In this document: positions 46,616 through 57,025 of the stretch, piece after piece | Numbering within the stretch: the first letter of the stretch is position 1 | Layout: the number at the start of each line of letters is the position of its first letter | Origin: Porodaedalea pini | Taxonomy: Eukaryota; Basidiomycota; Agaricomycetes; Hymenochaetales; Hymenochaetaceae | NCBI GenBank assembly: GCA_002794775.1 | Contig: NBAY01000002.1 | Location: 806,001 to 870,000 of the forward strand | DNA: 64,000 nt | Direction of reading: 5' to 3' | The notes under the pieces: generated by a model | Database searches by the model: none | The model's input: the letters and a program-made list of their open reading frames with translations, nothing else | Told to the model about the DNA's origin: nothing | Program-made: the position numbers and the translations under genes

Positions 46616-46987
46616 CCTGTCGATTCGTTAGAGGTCGTCGTTGTCGTTTAACTCCAAAGCTGCTTGTAGCTGGCGACTCCAAGTTGTCTAAATACGTCAG
46701 GTTGATTTCGGGGTCACACTTTTCGGTTGGGACCCCATCAAAGTTGGACCTAGTCACGTGTTATGTCGTAGGGCTGTGTGTGCGATGCGCCTGTTGCCCA
46801 CGACTGCGCTTGAGGCGAGCGCTGCTTGGTTTCTTCGTCCATCATCTCCTATCATCCATTCCTGTCGTCAAACATTTCTTCAGCCTTGCTGGACGACACA
46901 CTCTCGGCTATCTCAAAGCCTGAAGCTGCTACTTGTTGGCGATAAACTCAACGCGCAAGTCCTGAAGTCCGTTGAATAACAAAAGCC
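46616..46987. other. divergent intergenic region NPC2-like / tetraspan gene
   Basis: 372 nt; presumed bidirectional promoter. An open frame runs through it on the plus strand but lacks family features. Confidence 0.4.
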
Positions 46988-48410
46988 ATGAAGCCGCGAG
47001 ATTATTGCTGCTGTGCCATCCCGGTGATGAACGCAGGTATCTATGCCACGCTGGCCGAGCAGTTCGTTCTGGCTTTGCTGGTTGCGATTCTTGCCCTTGC
47101 AACTCCTTCAAGTGCGTTCTCTGTCTTACTCGTATGGTGAATCAATGCTGACATGAATCCTTTTGTTCATCTGTAGTCGTCGGCGCCTCCGTGCCATCCT
47201 TCGCAAAAGTCATCCTCGCCATCATATGTTTCGTCGCCTGCGGCGTGCAAGTCTTCGGTTTCCTCGGCGTGTTCAAGGTATACTTGCCACTTCATCCCTC
47301 ATGCAAGCAATAGCGGAAGCCATCTAACCTCATGTCTTGCCTAGGAAAAAGCTATCTTGTTCCGCAGATACACGACGATCCATATCATGGTGACCGTGGC
47401 AGCCTTTGCTGTTGCACTGACCTGGATCATCATCTCCGCATCGAAGCACTCCAAGGCTGTCACCGACTGCGAAAGCAACTTCTTCTTGGCGGCGAACTCG
47501 ACGACCGGCTCTTCCACGACATTGAATGAGGGCGAGACGCTGTGCAATATCTTCACGTGGGTTGACGTCGGCCTCATGGGCGGCCTCTGGGTTATTCTCG
47601 CCATCATGCAGGTTGGTTGGCTACGTTACTCCACCCGCGTTCCTTTCAGATTATTTCTCATGCTCATATCGCGTAGCTCTATCTATACACTGTCATCTCC
47701 TCATACGGCACGGGCCAGCGGCGCGACCACGAGAAATACAAGTCCATCTACTCCGTCACGGGCTTAGAGAGCGGCGGCATCCCGCTCGCGAACCGCGCGG
47801 ACCCGTGGGACGCGCGGCCCTCGTTCGACGACGACGCTGCGCACGTCCCACTCGCGCGCGATGTGGGACACGGGCATGAACGGAATGAGAGCGATGCGAG
47901 CGTGTCGACAATCCTTGCAGAGAAACCTCAGCAGGAGGCGCGCTCCATCTACTCCGAGCGCGCGTCCGCCGCCGGTGGCGGGTACCCGCCACAGCGCCAG
48001 GGCACATACGCGTCGATGCGCCAGGGGTCCGTCGACAATTCCACTTCCTACGGCGGAGGCTTCCCACACCCTTCGAATGCGTATACTCAGGAGCCGCAGC
48101 CGACGCCGCAGGGATACGGCAACAATGCCAACTACTATGCCGGGGGCTCCGGGTACCAGTACGGGAACGACCTTGAGCGGCCGGGGCGCACGCAAGCACA
48201 CCCTGGTACGTCGGATTGAGCTCCTCCCCGCGTCCACCCCAAGAATCTGTGTGCTTGTGTGTTTGTATCTGTGTGTCCCGCCGTTACACCTGTCGTGACC
48301 CCTTTTCTGACGTCTTTCTTTTCTCTTCTGTTTTGTTAGCGGAAGGCATGTTCGGCCGCAAGACCTCCAGACTGCAGAAGGTTGATCGTAGGGGATACGA
48401 CTACTACTAG
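46988..48410 (+). CDS. four-TM membrane protein with disordered Gly/Tyr-rich tail
   Basis: Exons 46988-47111, 47177-47277, 47345-47611, 47677-48205, 48340-48410; 363 aa. The N-terminus MKPRDYCCCAIPVMNAGIYA precedes TM1 (QFVLALLVAILALATPS). TM2 is KVILAIICFVACGVQVFGFLGV, TM3 IHIMVTVAAFAVALTWIIISA, and TM4 VDVGLMGGLWVILAIMQLYLYT, with a Cys/Thr-rich loop between TM3 and TM4. The cytosolic tail is Ser/Tyr/Gly/Pro-rich and ends RRGYDYY. The topology is tetraspanin-like, but the CCG motif is absent from the large loop, so I only call it a tetraspan protein. Its last two exons and 3' flank were copied to 52651-53180 by the tandem duplication. Confidence 0.88.
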
Positions 48411-49339
48411 GCTTTGTCTTATCCTAGTTGGACTTTTAGATACTCGTTTCCTTCCGATACCCTTCGCTGTTTTGTCGATTCCAGTAGTCGTATTGCTCGC
48501 ACATCCGCTTTCACACGTACCTGTAAGTCACGTATCATGCACCTCTTACTAGTTACTAGCTTTTCTTCGTATTATTTTCATGATTGGACATTGGCGCTTG
48601 CTATGCAATGTAATACCTCTATACTTTCGGTCACGGATTGTGGATGTGCGAATACAGAAAAGCGCAAAGGATATAGGCAATAAATATTGAAAGGCGGATC
48701 CGTTAGTATAAAGTTAGTATAAAGACTTCATACGTATTGGTCGGACTTCTTCCTGATCTTTTCGACTCCTGGTGCTCCAGACATGCACCCATCCTGTACA
48801 CCCGCGGAAAAGAGGGGGGGGGGGTCGAGCTCTTTCCGTCACGGGTCTCCGTATGCTAGTCGCACGGCGGCTCTTTCTTCGAACCCGAACTTCGTACGGA
48901 ACTGCCTGATCTGCATCCAACAATTGAGCCAGTGACCCCCAAAGACATTGAATCGGCTCTATGTCCACCTCCAGTCAATCTAGAAGACCTGATGCCATTC
49001 ACATGGAAGCCACGGGCTATATGCAGCATTTGTATTCGCCGGGCACTGCATTTTCAACAGACGAGTCTACGAACAGCTGGAGCATCATAGAGCTGAGATG
49101 AATTCGAGCATTCTGTCTTGGAGATGTCTTAGGTCTCTTATAGCAAGGAAACGCGATCATACATTTCTCTCCAATTCAATTTCATGCTCGAATCCGAGTC
49201 TCAGTTCCAATCCTATGTAAATTGTAATTCATCCACTCCTCGCATCCATAATCTTCGCCGCCCGCCTGCGCGGCAAATAGCAAATCATTTTCAATCAGCC
49301 ACATGAACCCCCTTCAAAAAATTCTTCGGCATGCAGGAC
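48411..49339. other. intergenic region with copy-specific insert
   Basis: 3' flank of the tetraspan gene (to about 48620) and 3' flank of GH5-A (from about 49160), both duplicated downstream at 52985-53440. The ~400-500 nt between them have no counterpart in the second copy and begin near a direct repeat GTTAGTATAAA (twice at 48703-48725). A 10-G run lies at about 48817. Confidence 0.65.
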
Positions 49340-51672
49340 TCACACAAAGATATCAACCACTGCGGTCTGGTTTTGGTAGATCGTATGTCCTTCAAGTCAA
49401 GAAATTGAGTCATGCAGTCCGAAACGATGCAAGAAAAAAATGAGGTGATAGAACTAACCATCGTTCGGCGAGGCCTGCATAAGCTTCAGAATGCATGTAA
49501 AGAACCAGTTGATCAACTAGAGTACTCACCCCGTTTGATATCATATCCGAATACTTGATCAGACGGTTCCCTCCATCTTCCGTCAGGTTCAACTGGCCGT
49601 ACTGCCAGGGCATAATTCTAAAACAGAGGAGTCAGACAGGAGAGCCCGGAAGGGGTACGTACTTATGTTCGTCAGGAACTTGTACTTACCCTCTATAAAA
49701 CCATCGTGCTCAATGGCGGTCCCACACACAAGTAATGACGAGAGGCCAATTGCAAAAGCCAGAGACTTACGCATGCTTTGTGTCCAGAGCCCGCTGCACC
49801 CAAGACGGATAGATCGTCGATTTGTTATCTGAACGTCCCAGTCCGAGTGATATGAATAGTGCACGATGAAGGGCGGTACAGAACAAATCACTTACCCAGC
49901 CCGGCGAGACCAAACTCCTCAAGGACGATAGGCTTCGCGGCCGATTTGGCAGCTTACAGCAATGTACTTAGCGCGAAGTATTATACATGTTCAAGCGACA
50001 ATAGGTGTTAGACTTACTATCTGCATGCAGCTGTATCCAACCCAAGCCCCAGTCCTCTATAGAGAAATTGGACCCGGGAAAGTCGAGCTGGGGATACCAG
50101 TACTGTGGGTACATGTGCTGTTGAAATCCGGTTTTCCTTTCTCAGCATTCCCCGTTAAATTGGATTATGGAACGGAAACTGACATAGACGCCGAAGTCAA
50201 TGTTCGGGAGGTGCATGTCTAGCCCGAAATCTTCACCCGCTGTAGAGCAGACAACGTAGATGACATTAACTGCTTTGTCTTTGAGAACCAAGCATCAAGA
50301 AGAACTGAACCCTGTCCGTTGAAGTCAAAGTCAGTTGACGCTGTGTTGTTGGACCATCTAGATGATATTGAGTAAACATCTTCAGCGATATTCCTAAAAA
50401 AGCATACATCACAGGTGGGTCAGTCCAATAGAACTGTCCTTCACCGCCTGTCGTGATCATATGGTCCGGGTCTCTATACGACACCATAATTCAGCGCCAG
50501 GCTCGACTCACAGATTAGCTAGAAGCTAGGAGAAACTCACAGGCTGCGGACGAAGTCACTTTGTTCACTGTACCATGTATGTAGCGTGTTCGATCCAGGT
50601 ACGCAGTCTGGTCCGGCAGGGAGCGTGTCGCTCGCGCAACGCGCCTCATTCATGAGTTCCCATGCGAAGATCGTAGACGAGTTCTTATACCGCTCCACGA
50701 TTGTCTTAACATACCTTTCTGTAACGAATTCAACTAGCATGTGAAGCAGATTAGACGTATGACGCACGATATGAGTCGATAACATCGGTATTTGTGAAGA
50801 ATAGGTCGTGTGTCGCGTTCGAACCTATCATCCAGTTGAGGAACAAGTCTGAGCCCTATAGGTAACGGCTTAGCCTCGGCACCAGTTTTTATGAATTGTA
50901 CTAACACCATATGCAAGCCTTCCAGCCGACAGATATAAAGATGCAATTAGATACAGCGGATCAAGGAATAAAGCGCACAGAAGATACGCCACCAGTTATT
51001 TGTGAAAGTGATGATCAAACGCATATCATGTTTGGCTGCGATATTTATGACGTTATCGAGTCTCTCCAGGCCCTGTGGGCCCTCATTCAGTACCCATTGG
51101 CTACTGTTCCAGAGCTGGTATGGCAGAACAGCATATACTCAGAAATAAAGGCTGGAGCGCGATGAGACGAGCAGTCCTCGCCTGGTAGTACGTCAAACCA
51201 GATTCCGTAGCGTTCGCTAGCTCAGTTCCATTAATAGCGTTGAAGCCCTAACCAAGAACGTGCCGCAAAATCAGTCGCTGCTTCTCCAGTGTGCGGTTGG
51301 TTAAGATTTCACTTACCCACGTTCGCACGACCTTGATGCCTTGCTCACGCATACCCTGGAAGGTCAGCTCGACGTCATGTGTCGTCGTCAGAAGCGGAAG
51401 CCACTTGCGACAAACCAGCATTATGTTTGCTTTAGAATAGAATAAGAAACAGACGAACGTAAGAGTTGCCTCCGACAAAGTTCTGAACAAAAATAAAATA
51501 AATATTAGTAGCAATCAAAGTAAAGACTCACGAAAGGCTTGCCATCGACCATGAACTGAGTGCCATCCGTTGTAGCAAAACCAGGAGGAACGGTGCGCTT
51601 CGCAGATATGCCAAGTGTACTGGAAAGTCTGAGAACGAAGAAGATGATAGCAGGCCACAGTGGAACAAGCAT
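49340..51672 (-). CDS. secreted GH5 endo-beta-1,4-mannanase, copy A
   Basis: Hydrolyses internal mannan links (GH5_7-like). Eighteen exons: 51672-51532, 51482-51459, 51403-51317, 51247-51182, 51114-50993, 50918-50906, 50855-50768, 50718-50541, 50473-50408, 50357-50311, 50239-50184, 50117-50018, 49952-49896, 49828-49771, 49692-49690, 49617-49530, 49474-49459, 49389-49340; 419 aa. Signal peptide MLVPLWPAIIFFVLRLSSTLG. Catalytic acid Glu in FAWELMNEAR; nucleophile Glu in PIVLEEFGLAG; also NFVGGNSYWLPLL, GIKVVRTW, DHMITTGGEGQFYWTDPP, NIDFGVYHMYPQ and MPWQYGQLNLTEDGGN. No carbohydrate-binding module. Exon 15 has 3 nt, exon 6 has 13 nt; intron 4 begins GC; intron 2 begins GTTCGT. It is one of two tandem paralogues. 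Confidence 0.93.
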
Positions 51673-52254
51673 GTTTCCAACGCTGTACTAGTCGCAGGTC
51701 CAATCGCCCTTTTAAAGCCTCTCTCGAGGGAACATGAAAAGTGATACGAATATCTTAGGTGCCTGTAGCTTTAGCGCATGATACCATAGGCGTTCTGGAA
51801 GACAGTAGCACGGGAAATTGTCGGGCCTTAAGAGAGGTAAAGCTTCCTTGCTGAGAAATTTGGGGAGCTATTGGTTGGATGACGCCACGATCTATTGCCC
51901 GGAATCCGCCCAAAGATGTAGCATTGCTCTTGTGACCACAAGAAGACCGGCTTTCCGGAGGAGCACGGCTGGCATACGCTTCTTGAACAGCTTGAGTTTC
52001 AGAACGATCTGGAGCGCATAGGTGCTATTCATCTTTGTTCTCAACTGTAGCTATTGGAGAGTTAGATACTAGGGTCTTGCAAAATAAGCATATGAATGTT
52101 GTCCGACTCAGCAAGTGAAGAAACCGTGAGTCACCGAAAATATTAAGTGTACAGAGCAATGGATCGACGGGAGATGATACCACGACAGAGCATAGAGTTA
52201 TACATAGGTGGAATGGGCGAGTGAGAAGCACGAAGAGCGTGTCAATAGACAACA
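51673..52254. other. GH5-A upstream region, duplicated at 55808-56402
   Basis: Shares blocks of high similarity with the region upstream of GH5-B, e.g. GGCGTTCTGGAAGACAG, AATTGTCGGG, CTTAAGAGAGG and GACCGGCTTTCCGGAGGAG. The best-conserved part (51930-51985 and 56060-56115) is stronger than expected for neutral spacer and could be promoter elements of the mannanase or the 3' region of centrin. Confidence 0.6.
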
Positions 52255-52657
52255 TGTCGTACACGCGATGCCTCATCCGTCACGATCGACTCGGAGATGA
52301 ATTCCTGTTCGTTGAACTCGCCATCCTTGTCCAGACCGAGTTCGTCTAGCTTTGCTTGTCTACATACTAGACATGCGGTGAGCATGGATAAGAGAAGACA
52401 ATAGACAATAAACGTGCAGTTCCTTGTCGTTGAGCTTGCCACCTGGACTTGCGCTACTCGCCGAATATTTTGAAGATCCTCGCGTTGTCATCATCAACGA
52501 GTGGAACGCGGTTTTTATCTCGTCCAGCAGGTAGGATGCAAGTATACGTTCGCCACATCGCCAGAAGCCACCGCAGAGCGTGTCAAACAGATGCGTCTCA
52601 GACGATCTAGGACACACAGCGACACGCGCGGATCTTCGAAAAATCCCGACAATTCCA
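52255..52657 (-). pseudogene. headless centrin copy (tandem-duplication remnant)
   Basis: Aligns with centrin exons 2-3 and the last few codons of exon 1 at 56403-56796 but lacks the promoter, the start and about 80 N-terminal codons. The final EF-hand region is readable: LDELGLDKDGEFNEQEFI, followed by a longer and altered tail (VTDEASRVRHV). The exon 2 region has frame-breaking changes. It stops abruptly at the duplication junction, where tetraspan-derived sequence begins. Confidence 0.85.
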
Positions 52658-53180
52658 ATTAATTCTTACGGTGGCTTCCCGTACCTCTCGAATGCGTATA
52701 CCTAGAAGAAGTTGATGCTGTAAGAGTACAATAGCAAGGCCAACCACTTTACCAGTGGCTCTGGGTACGAACACAGGAACGACGTCGAGCAGTCTGGTAC
52801 GTCGCTTATAATTCATGTGTGCTTGTATGCTCGTGTGTACATGTATTTGTATGTCGGCCCACTTAAGTGAGATGACCCCTTTCTGAATTCTCTCCCTTTC
52901 TTCTTTGCCTTTGTAAAGAAGGCGTGCTCGACTGCAAGACCTCCGAACTGCAGGAGGCTTACCGCAGGGGATAGCGCTAATGATGAGCTTCGTTTATCCT
53001 ATGCGGACTTTTTAGATCCTTGTTTCCTCGTTTCCTTTTGATACCCTCCGCTGTTTCACGGTCTTCACTGCTCTCTCGCATCTGCTTTCGCAATGTACCT
53101 CCAAAATACTTAATATGCACCTCGTACTATATATATTTCAATGTCTTCATTAAGGCCATTGACATTTTGTTATACAATGT
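52647..53180 (+). pseudogene. tetraspan gene 3' fragment (tandem-duplication remnant)
   Basis: Copy of 48034-48620: similar pieces include TACGGTGGCTTCCCGTACC, CGAATGCGTATACC, GGCTCTGGGTACG, TGTGTGCTTG, the last intron with CCCCTTTCTGA, the last exon with AAGGCGTGCTCGACTGCAAG and CTCCGAACTGCAGGAGG, and the 3' flank TTTATCCTATGCGGAC. Several indels and a TAG inside the former coding frame (TATACCTAGAAG) make it non-functional. No promoter or N-terminal exons are present. Confidence 0.88.
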
Positions 53181-53443
53181 AATACACCTTCATCCTCTTC
53201 CGATAGAACCCGTTCATGAGGCTCTAAGTAAAGCGCATAGGCTAATGAGGAGACTCGTTTCTCAGCTTTCTGAATTTATTTGCTTCATAATTTGCTTCAT
53301 ATTACCACTGTAGGCAAAATCAGGAATACACATTTCTCTTCAACTCATGCCCGAAAGGTCAGCTACAATTTCAGTTCATCCACTCCTCTCCTCCATGATC
53401 TTCGCCGCCCTCCTATACGACAAACAGAAGTTTAATCTTCAAG
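53181..53443. other. 3' flank of GH5-B
   Basis: Matches the 3' flank of GH5-A (e.g. TCATCCACTCCTC, ATCTTCGCCGCCC) with about 80 percent similarity by eye. No gene. Confidence 0.5.
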
Positions 53444-55807
53444 TCAGCAGTGGTCCAATACGAAAGCATTTGCATACAGGACGCACACAAAGATATCGAC
53501 CACTGCGGTCTGGTTCGGGTAGATCGTATCTCCTTCGGTTCACAGTTCACAAATAGACATTAATAAAATGCGAATAGAGCAATTATAAGAGTTGGCGCAA
53601 CTAACCGTCATTTGGAGAAGCCTGCAGACAGCTTTATGATACGTGTAAAGCAATCACATCATGAGGTACGAGACTCACCCCGTTCGATATCATATCCGAG
53701 TACTTAATCAGGCGGTTCCCTCCGTCTTCCGTTAGGTTCAGCTGGCCGTACTGCCAGGGCATTATTCTAGGACGCAGAGTATCGACGAGTGAGTTTAGAA
53801 GAAGAAACCGTATGTTCATTATGGACGGGTACGTACCCCCTGTCAAACCGATGTGCTCAACAACGGCCTTATAGGAGCTACTATGAAGTCCCATTAAAGA
53901 AGCCAAATACTCACGCGTGACTAGTGTCCAAGGCTCGTTGGACCCACGACGGGTAGATGGTCGATTTGTTATCTGAATATTACACTTCAGTAATGTAAGA
54001 TGAATAACAATGTAAATATTTCACTTACTTAACCCTGCGAGGCCGAATTCTTCAATGACAATAGGCTTTCCAATATTTTTAGCGGCTTAAGTGATTATAG
54101 TTAGCGAAAGAGCTTAGGCATCGGAATGGAACTAGATGTCGGACTTACTATCAGCATGCACCTGAACCCACCCCAGACCCCATTCCTCGATGGAGAAGTT
54201 GGATCCGGGGAAGTCGAGCTGAGGATACCAGCTTTGCGGATACATGTGCTGTTGAAGTTCGTTCATCATTTGTTTTCTCTCAGCAACAAACATCAGAGTG
54301 GAATTGTGGAACGAAGCTCACGTAAACACCAAAATCGATATTCGGGAGGTGCAAGTCTAGCTCGAAGTCTTCGCCCGCTGTAGAGTGGAAGGTGGCGTGA
54401 GCTTGTTTATTTGAGGATATAAAGCATCAGAAGGAGTGCACCTTGTCCGTTGAAGTTGAAGTCAGTTGATGCTGTGTTATTAAACCATCTAGATGGTGCT
54501 GAGTAAACATCTTCAGCGATATCTCCTCAAATCCATACATCACAGGTGGGTCAGTCCAATAGAACTGTCCTTCACCGCCTGTCGTGATCATGTGGTCCGG
54601 GTCTCTATACGACACCATAAACATTTAGTGTCAAGCTCGACTCACAGCTTAGAAGCTAGAAGAAACTCACAGGCTGCGGACGAAGTCACTTTGTTCACTG
54701 TACCATGTATGTAGCGTGTTCGACCCAGGCACGCAATCTGGTCCGGCAGGGAGCGTGTCGCTCGCACAACGCGCCTCATTCATGAGTTCCCATGCGAAGA
54801 TCGTAGACGAGTTCTTATACCGCTCCACGATTGTCTTAACATATCTTTCTGTAACGAATTCAACTAGCATATGAAGCAAAGTGGACGTATGACGCACGAT
54901 ATGAGTCGATAACATCGGTATTTGTGAAGAATAGGTCATGCGTTGCGTTTGAGCCTATCATCCAGTTGAGGAACAAGTCAGAACCCTGTTGAATCGAGGT
55001 AGCGTCAGAGTCAAGTATTTAATAATAATTTCGAACATACACCATATCCAACCCTTTCAGGCAAAAGACAGGAGCATTCCGTTAGACACAGGGTCGAGGA
55101 ATATAGAGCGTATAGTAGACCCATTACCAGTTATTCGTGAAAGTGATGACCAGGCGCATATCGTGCTTAGCTGCAGTATTTACGACGTTGTCGAGTCTCT
55201 CCAGGCCTTGTGGACCATCATTCAGTACCCACTGGCTGCTGTTCCATATCTAGTGTAACAGAACATGGTCTGTTTAACAAAAAGATTGAAGTGAGATAAA
55301 ATGAAGCGGTATTGCCTGGTAGTACGTCAATCCCGATTCCGTAGCACCCGTCAACTCAGTCCCATTGATCGCATTGAATCCCTGACCAAGAGGATCTCGC
55401 AAAATCAGGCCACGCTTCTCCAGTGTGCGGTTGGTTAAGATTTCACTTACCCACGTTCGCACGACCTTGATGCCTTGCTCACGCATACCCTGGAAGGTCA
55501 GCTCGACGTCATGTGTCGTCGTCAGAAGCGGAAGCCACTTGTGACAAACCAGCATTACGTTTGCTTTAGAATAGAACAAGAAATAGACGAACGTAAGAGT
55601 TGCCTCCGACAAAGTTCTGAATAAAAGTCATTCAAGTATTGGTGCAGCAATCAAACTAAAGACTCACGAAAGGCTTGCCATCGACCATGAACTGAGTGCC
55701 ATCCGTTGTAGCAAAACCAGGAGGAACGGTGCGCTTCGCAGATACGCCAAGTACACTGGTAAGTCTGAGAAGGAGAAAGTGATCACAGGCCACAGTTGAA
55801 CAAGCAT
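53444..55807 (-). CDS. GH5 endo-beta-1,4-mannanase, copy B, signal peptide frameshifted
   Basis: Paralogue of copy A with the same 18-exon layout. Catalytic Glu residues are kept (FAWELMNEAR, PIVIEEFGLAG), and all splice sites I checked are intact, including the GC donor at 55315 (CAG|GCAATA), the GTTCGT donor at 55592 and a 3-nt exon at 53839-53837. In the signal-peptide part of exon 1 (about 55745-55790) copy B is one nucleotide shorter than copy A, so the ATG at 55807 is out of frame with the mature enzyme; the next in-frame ATG is in QFMVDGKPF. The stop used by copy A (TGA) is TGC here, adding about 14 codons before TGA at 53446-53444. Either a young pseudogene, a leaderless enzyme, or a sequence error at one base. 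Confidence 0.85.
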
Positions 55808-56402
55808 GTTTCCGAGTTGCATGAATCTATACGTTCAATCGCCCTTTTAAAGCCTTTCACGAAGGGTCAGGAAAGAACGATGTGAATAATTCAAGTGCTG
55901 TCGCGTTAGCGCATGATGCCATGGGCGTTCTGGAAGACAGCAGTCCGGGGAATTGTCGGGTCTTAAGAGAGGCAAAGCTTTCTTGCTAAGAAACTTGAGA
56001 AGATAATGGTCGAATGATGCCGCGCTCTATTGCCCAGAGATCGCTGAAAGGTGTAGCATTGGTCTTGTGACCACAACAAGACCGGCTTTCCGGAGGAGCA
56101 CGGCAGGCATGAGCTCCTTGAATAGCTTGAGGTGTAGCATGTTCTAGAGAACACCTGTGCCGTTAATTTCTGGTTCTGACTGTAGCTACTGCATAGAGTT
56201 AGAAAATGGGTGCTTGCAAAATAATCATACAAATGTTGCTCGACTCAGCAATTGAAAAAGCCTGTGCCGGTCACCGAAAATAAAAAGCGTACAGAACAAC
56301 GATGTGACGCGAAATATGGCACTGCGACAGCGTATAGAGGGCAGAAGAGGAGGAGAGTGAGAAGCATGGGATGCGCGGTTGTTATCCGTCGCGTCGCGCA
56401 TG
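55808..56402. other. GH5-B upstream / centrin 3' region
   Basis: Counterpart of 51673-52254, with the same conserved blocks (CTTTCCGGAGGAGCACGGC). One minus-strand frame here is open for 89 codons but shows no motif. Confidence 0.5.
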
Positions 56403-57025
56403 CTATGCGTCGTCGGTCATGATCGCGATGAATTCCTGCTCGTTAATCTCGCCATCCTGGTCTAAATCGAATTCGTCTATCATCGCTTGTCTATACAATA
56501 CATGTGTGGTGAGCATGGAATTAAGATGAGGATAGACGTTACACGCACAGTTCCTCGTCGTCGAGCTTGTCGCCCAGATCCCGTGCTACCCGTCGGAGAT
56601 TCCGCAAGCTGATCTTGCCCGTGTTGTCGTCATCAAAGAGTTGGAACGCGCGTTTGATCTCGTCTAGTGGATCGCGTGCGAGTATCCGCTCGCTCACTGC
56701 ACCACCAGCCACCATAGAGCGCGTTAACTGACGCGTCTCAGACAAGCCAGGAAACACAACAACACGCACTAATCTTTGCAAAATCCTCGTATTCCATGAG
56801 ACCATGGCCTGTCTTGTCGTGATCGCGCAGAATCTTGAGGACCTCCGCTTTCTTTAAATCGAAGCCAAGAGCGCGCATAGCAACCTTGAGCTCATGGTAG
56901 TCGAGGCAGCGGTCCTTGTCCGTGTCGAACAGCTCGAAGGCCTCCTTGATCTCCTGCTTCTGCTCATCTGAGAGCTCGGGCCGAGCGTGAGTGCGTCGTT
57001 TGGCTTTTGAGGCGGCGGAATACAT
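56403..57025 (-). CDS. CDC31: centrin (Cdc31-type EF-hand protein)
   Basis: Calcium-binding protein of the spindle pole body/centrosome, also linked to nuclear pore and DNA-repair complexes. Exons 57025-56770, 56696-56549, 56490-56403; 163 aa, the normal length. Four EF-hands: [12 protein letters not shown] (good), [12 protein letters not shown] (weak), [12 protein letters not shown] and [12 protein letters not shown] (good). Between them lie [20 protein letters not shown] and [19 protein letters not shown], both diagnostic for centrins. The basic N-terminus [18 protein letters not shown] is typical. A truncated duplicate lies at 52255-52657. Confidence 0.95.

Noticed and set aside
47756..48237. 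Minus-strand frames of 147-157 codons opposite the tetraspan tail
   Set aside because: Arg/Ala/Pro-rich shadow of a Gly/Tyr-rich coding exon.
51673..52021. Possible extra gene in the duplicated spacer upstream of each mannanase
   Set aside because: Conserved between copies, but no frame is open in both; treated as regulatory or UTR sequence.
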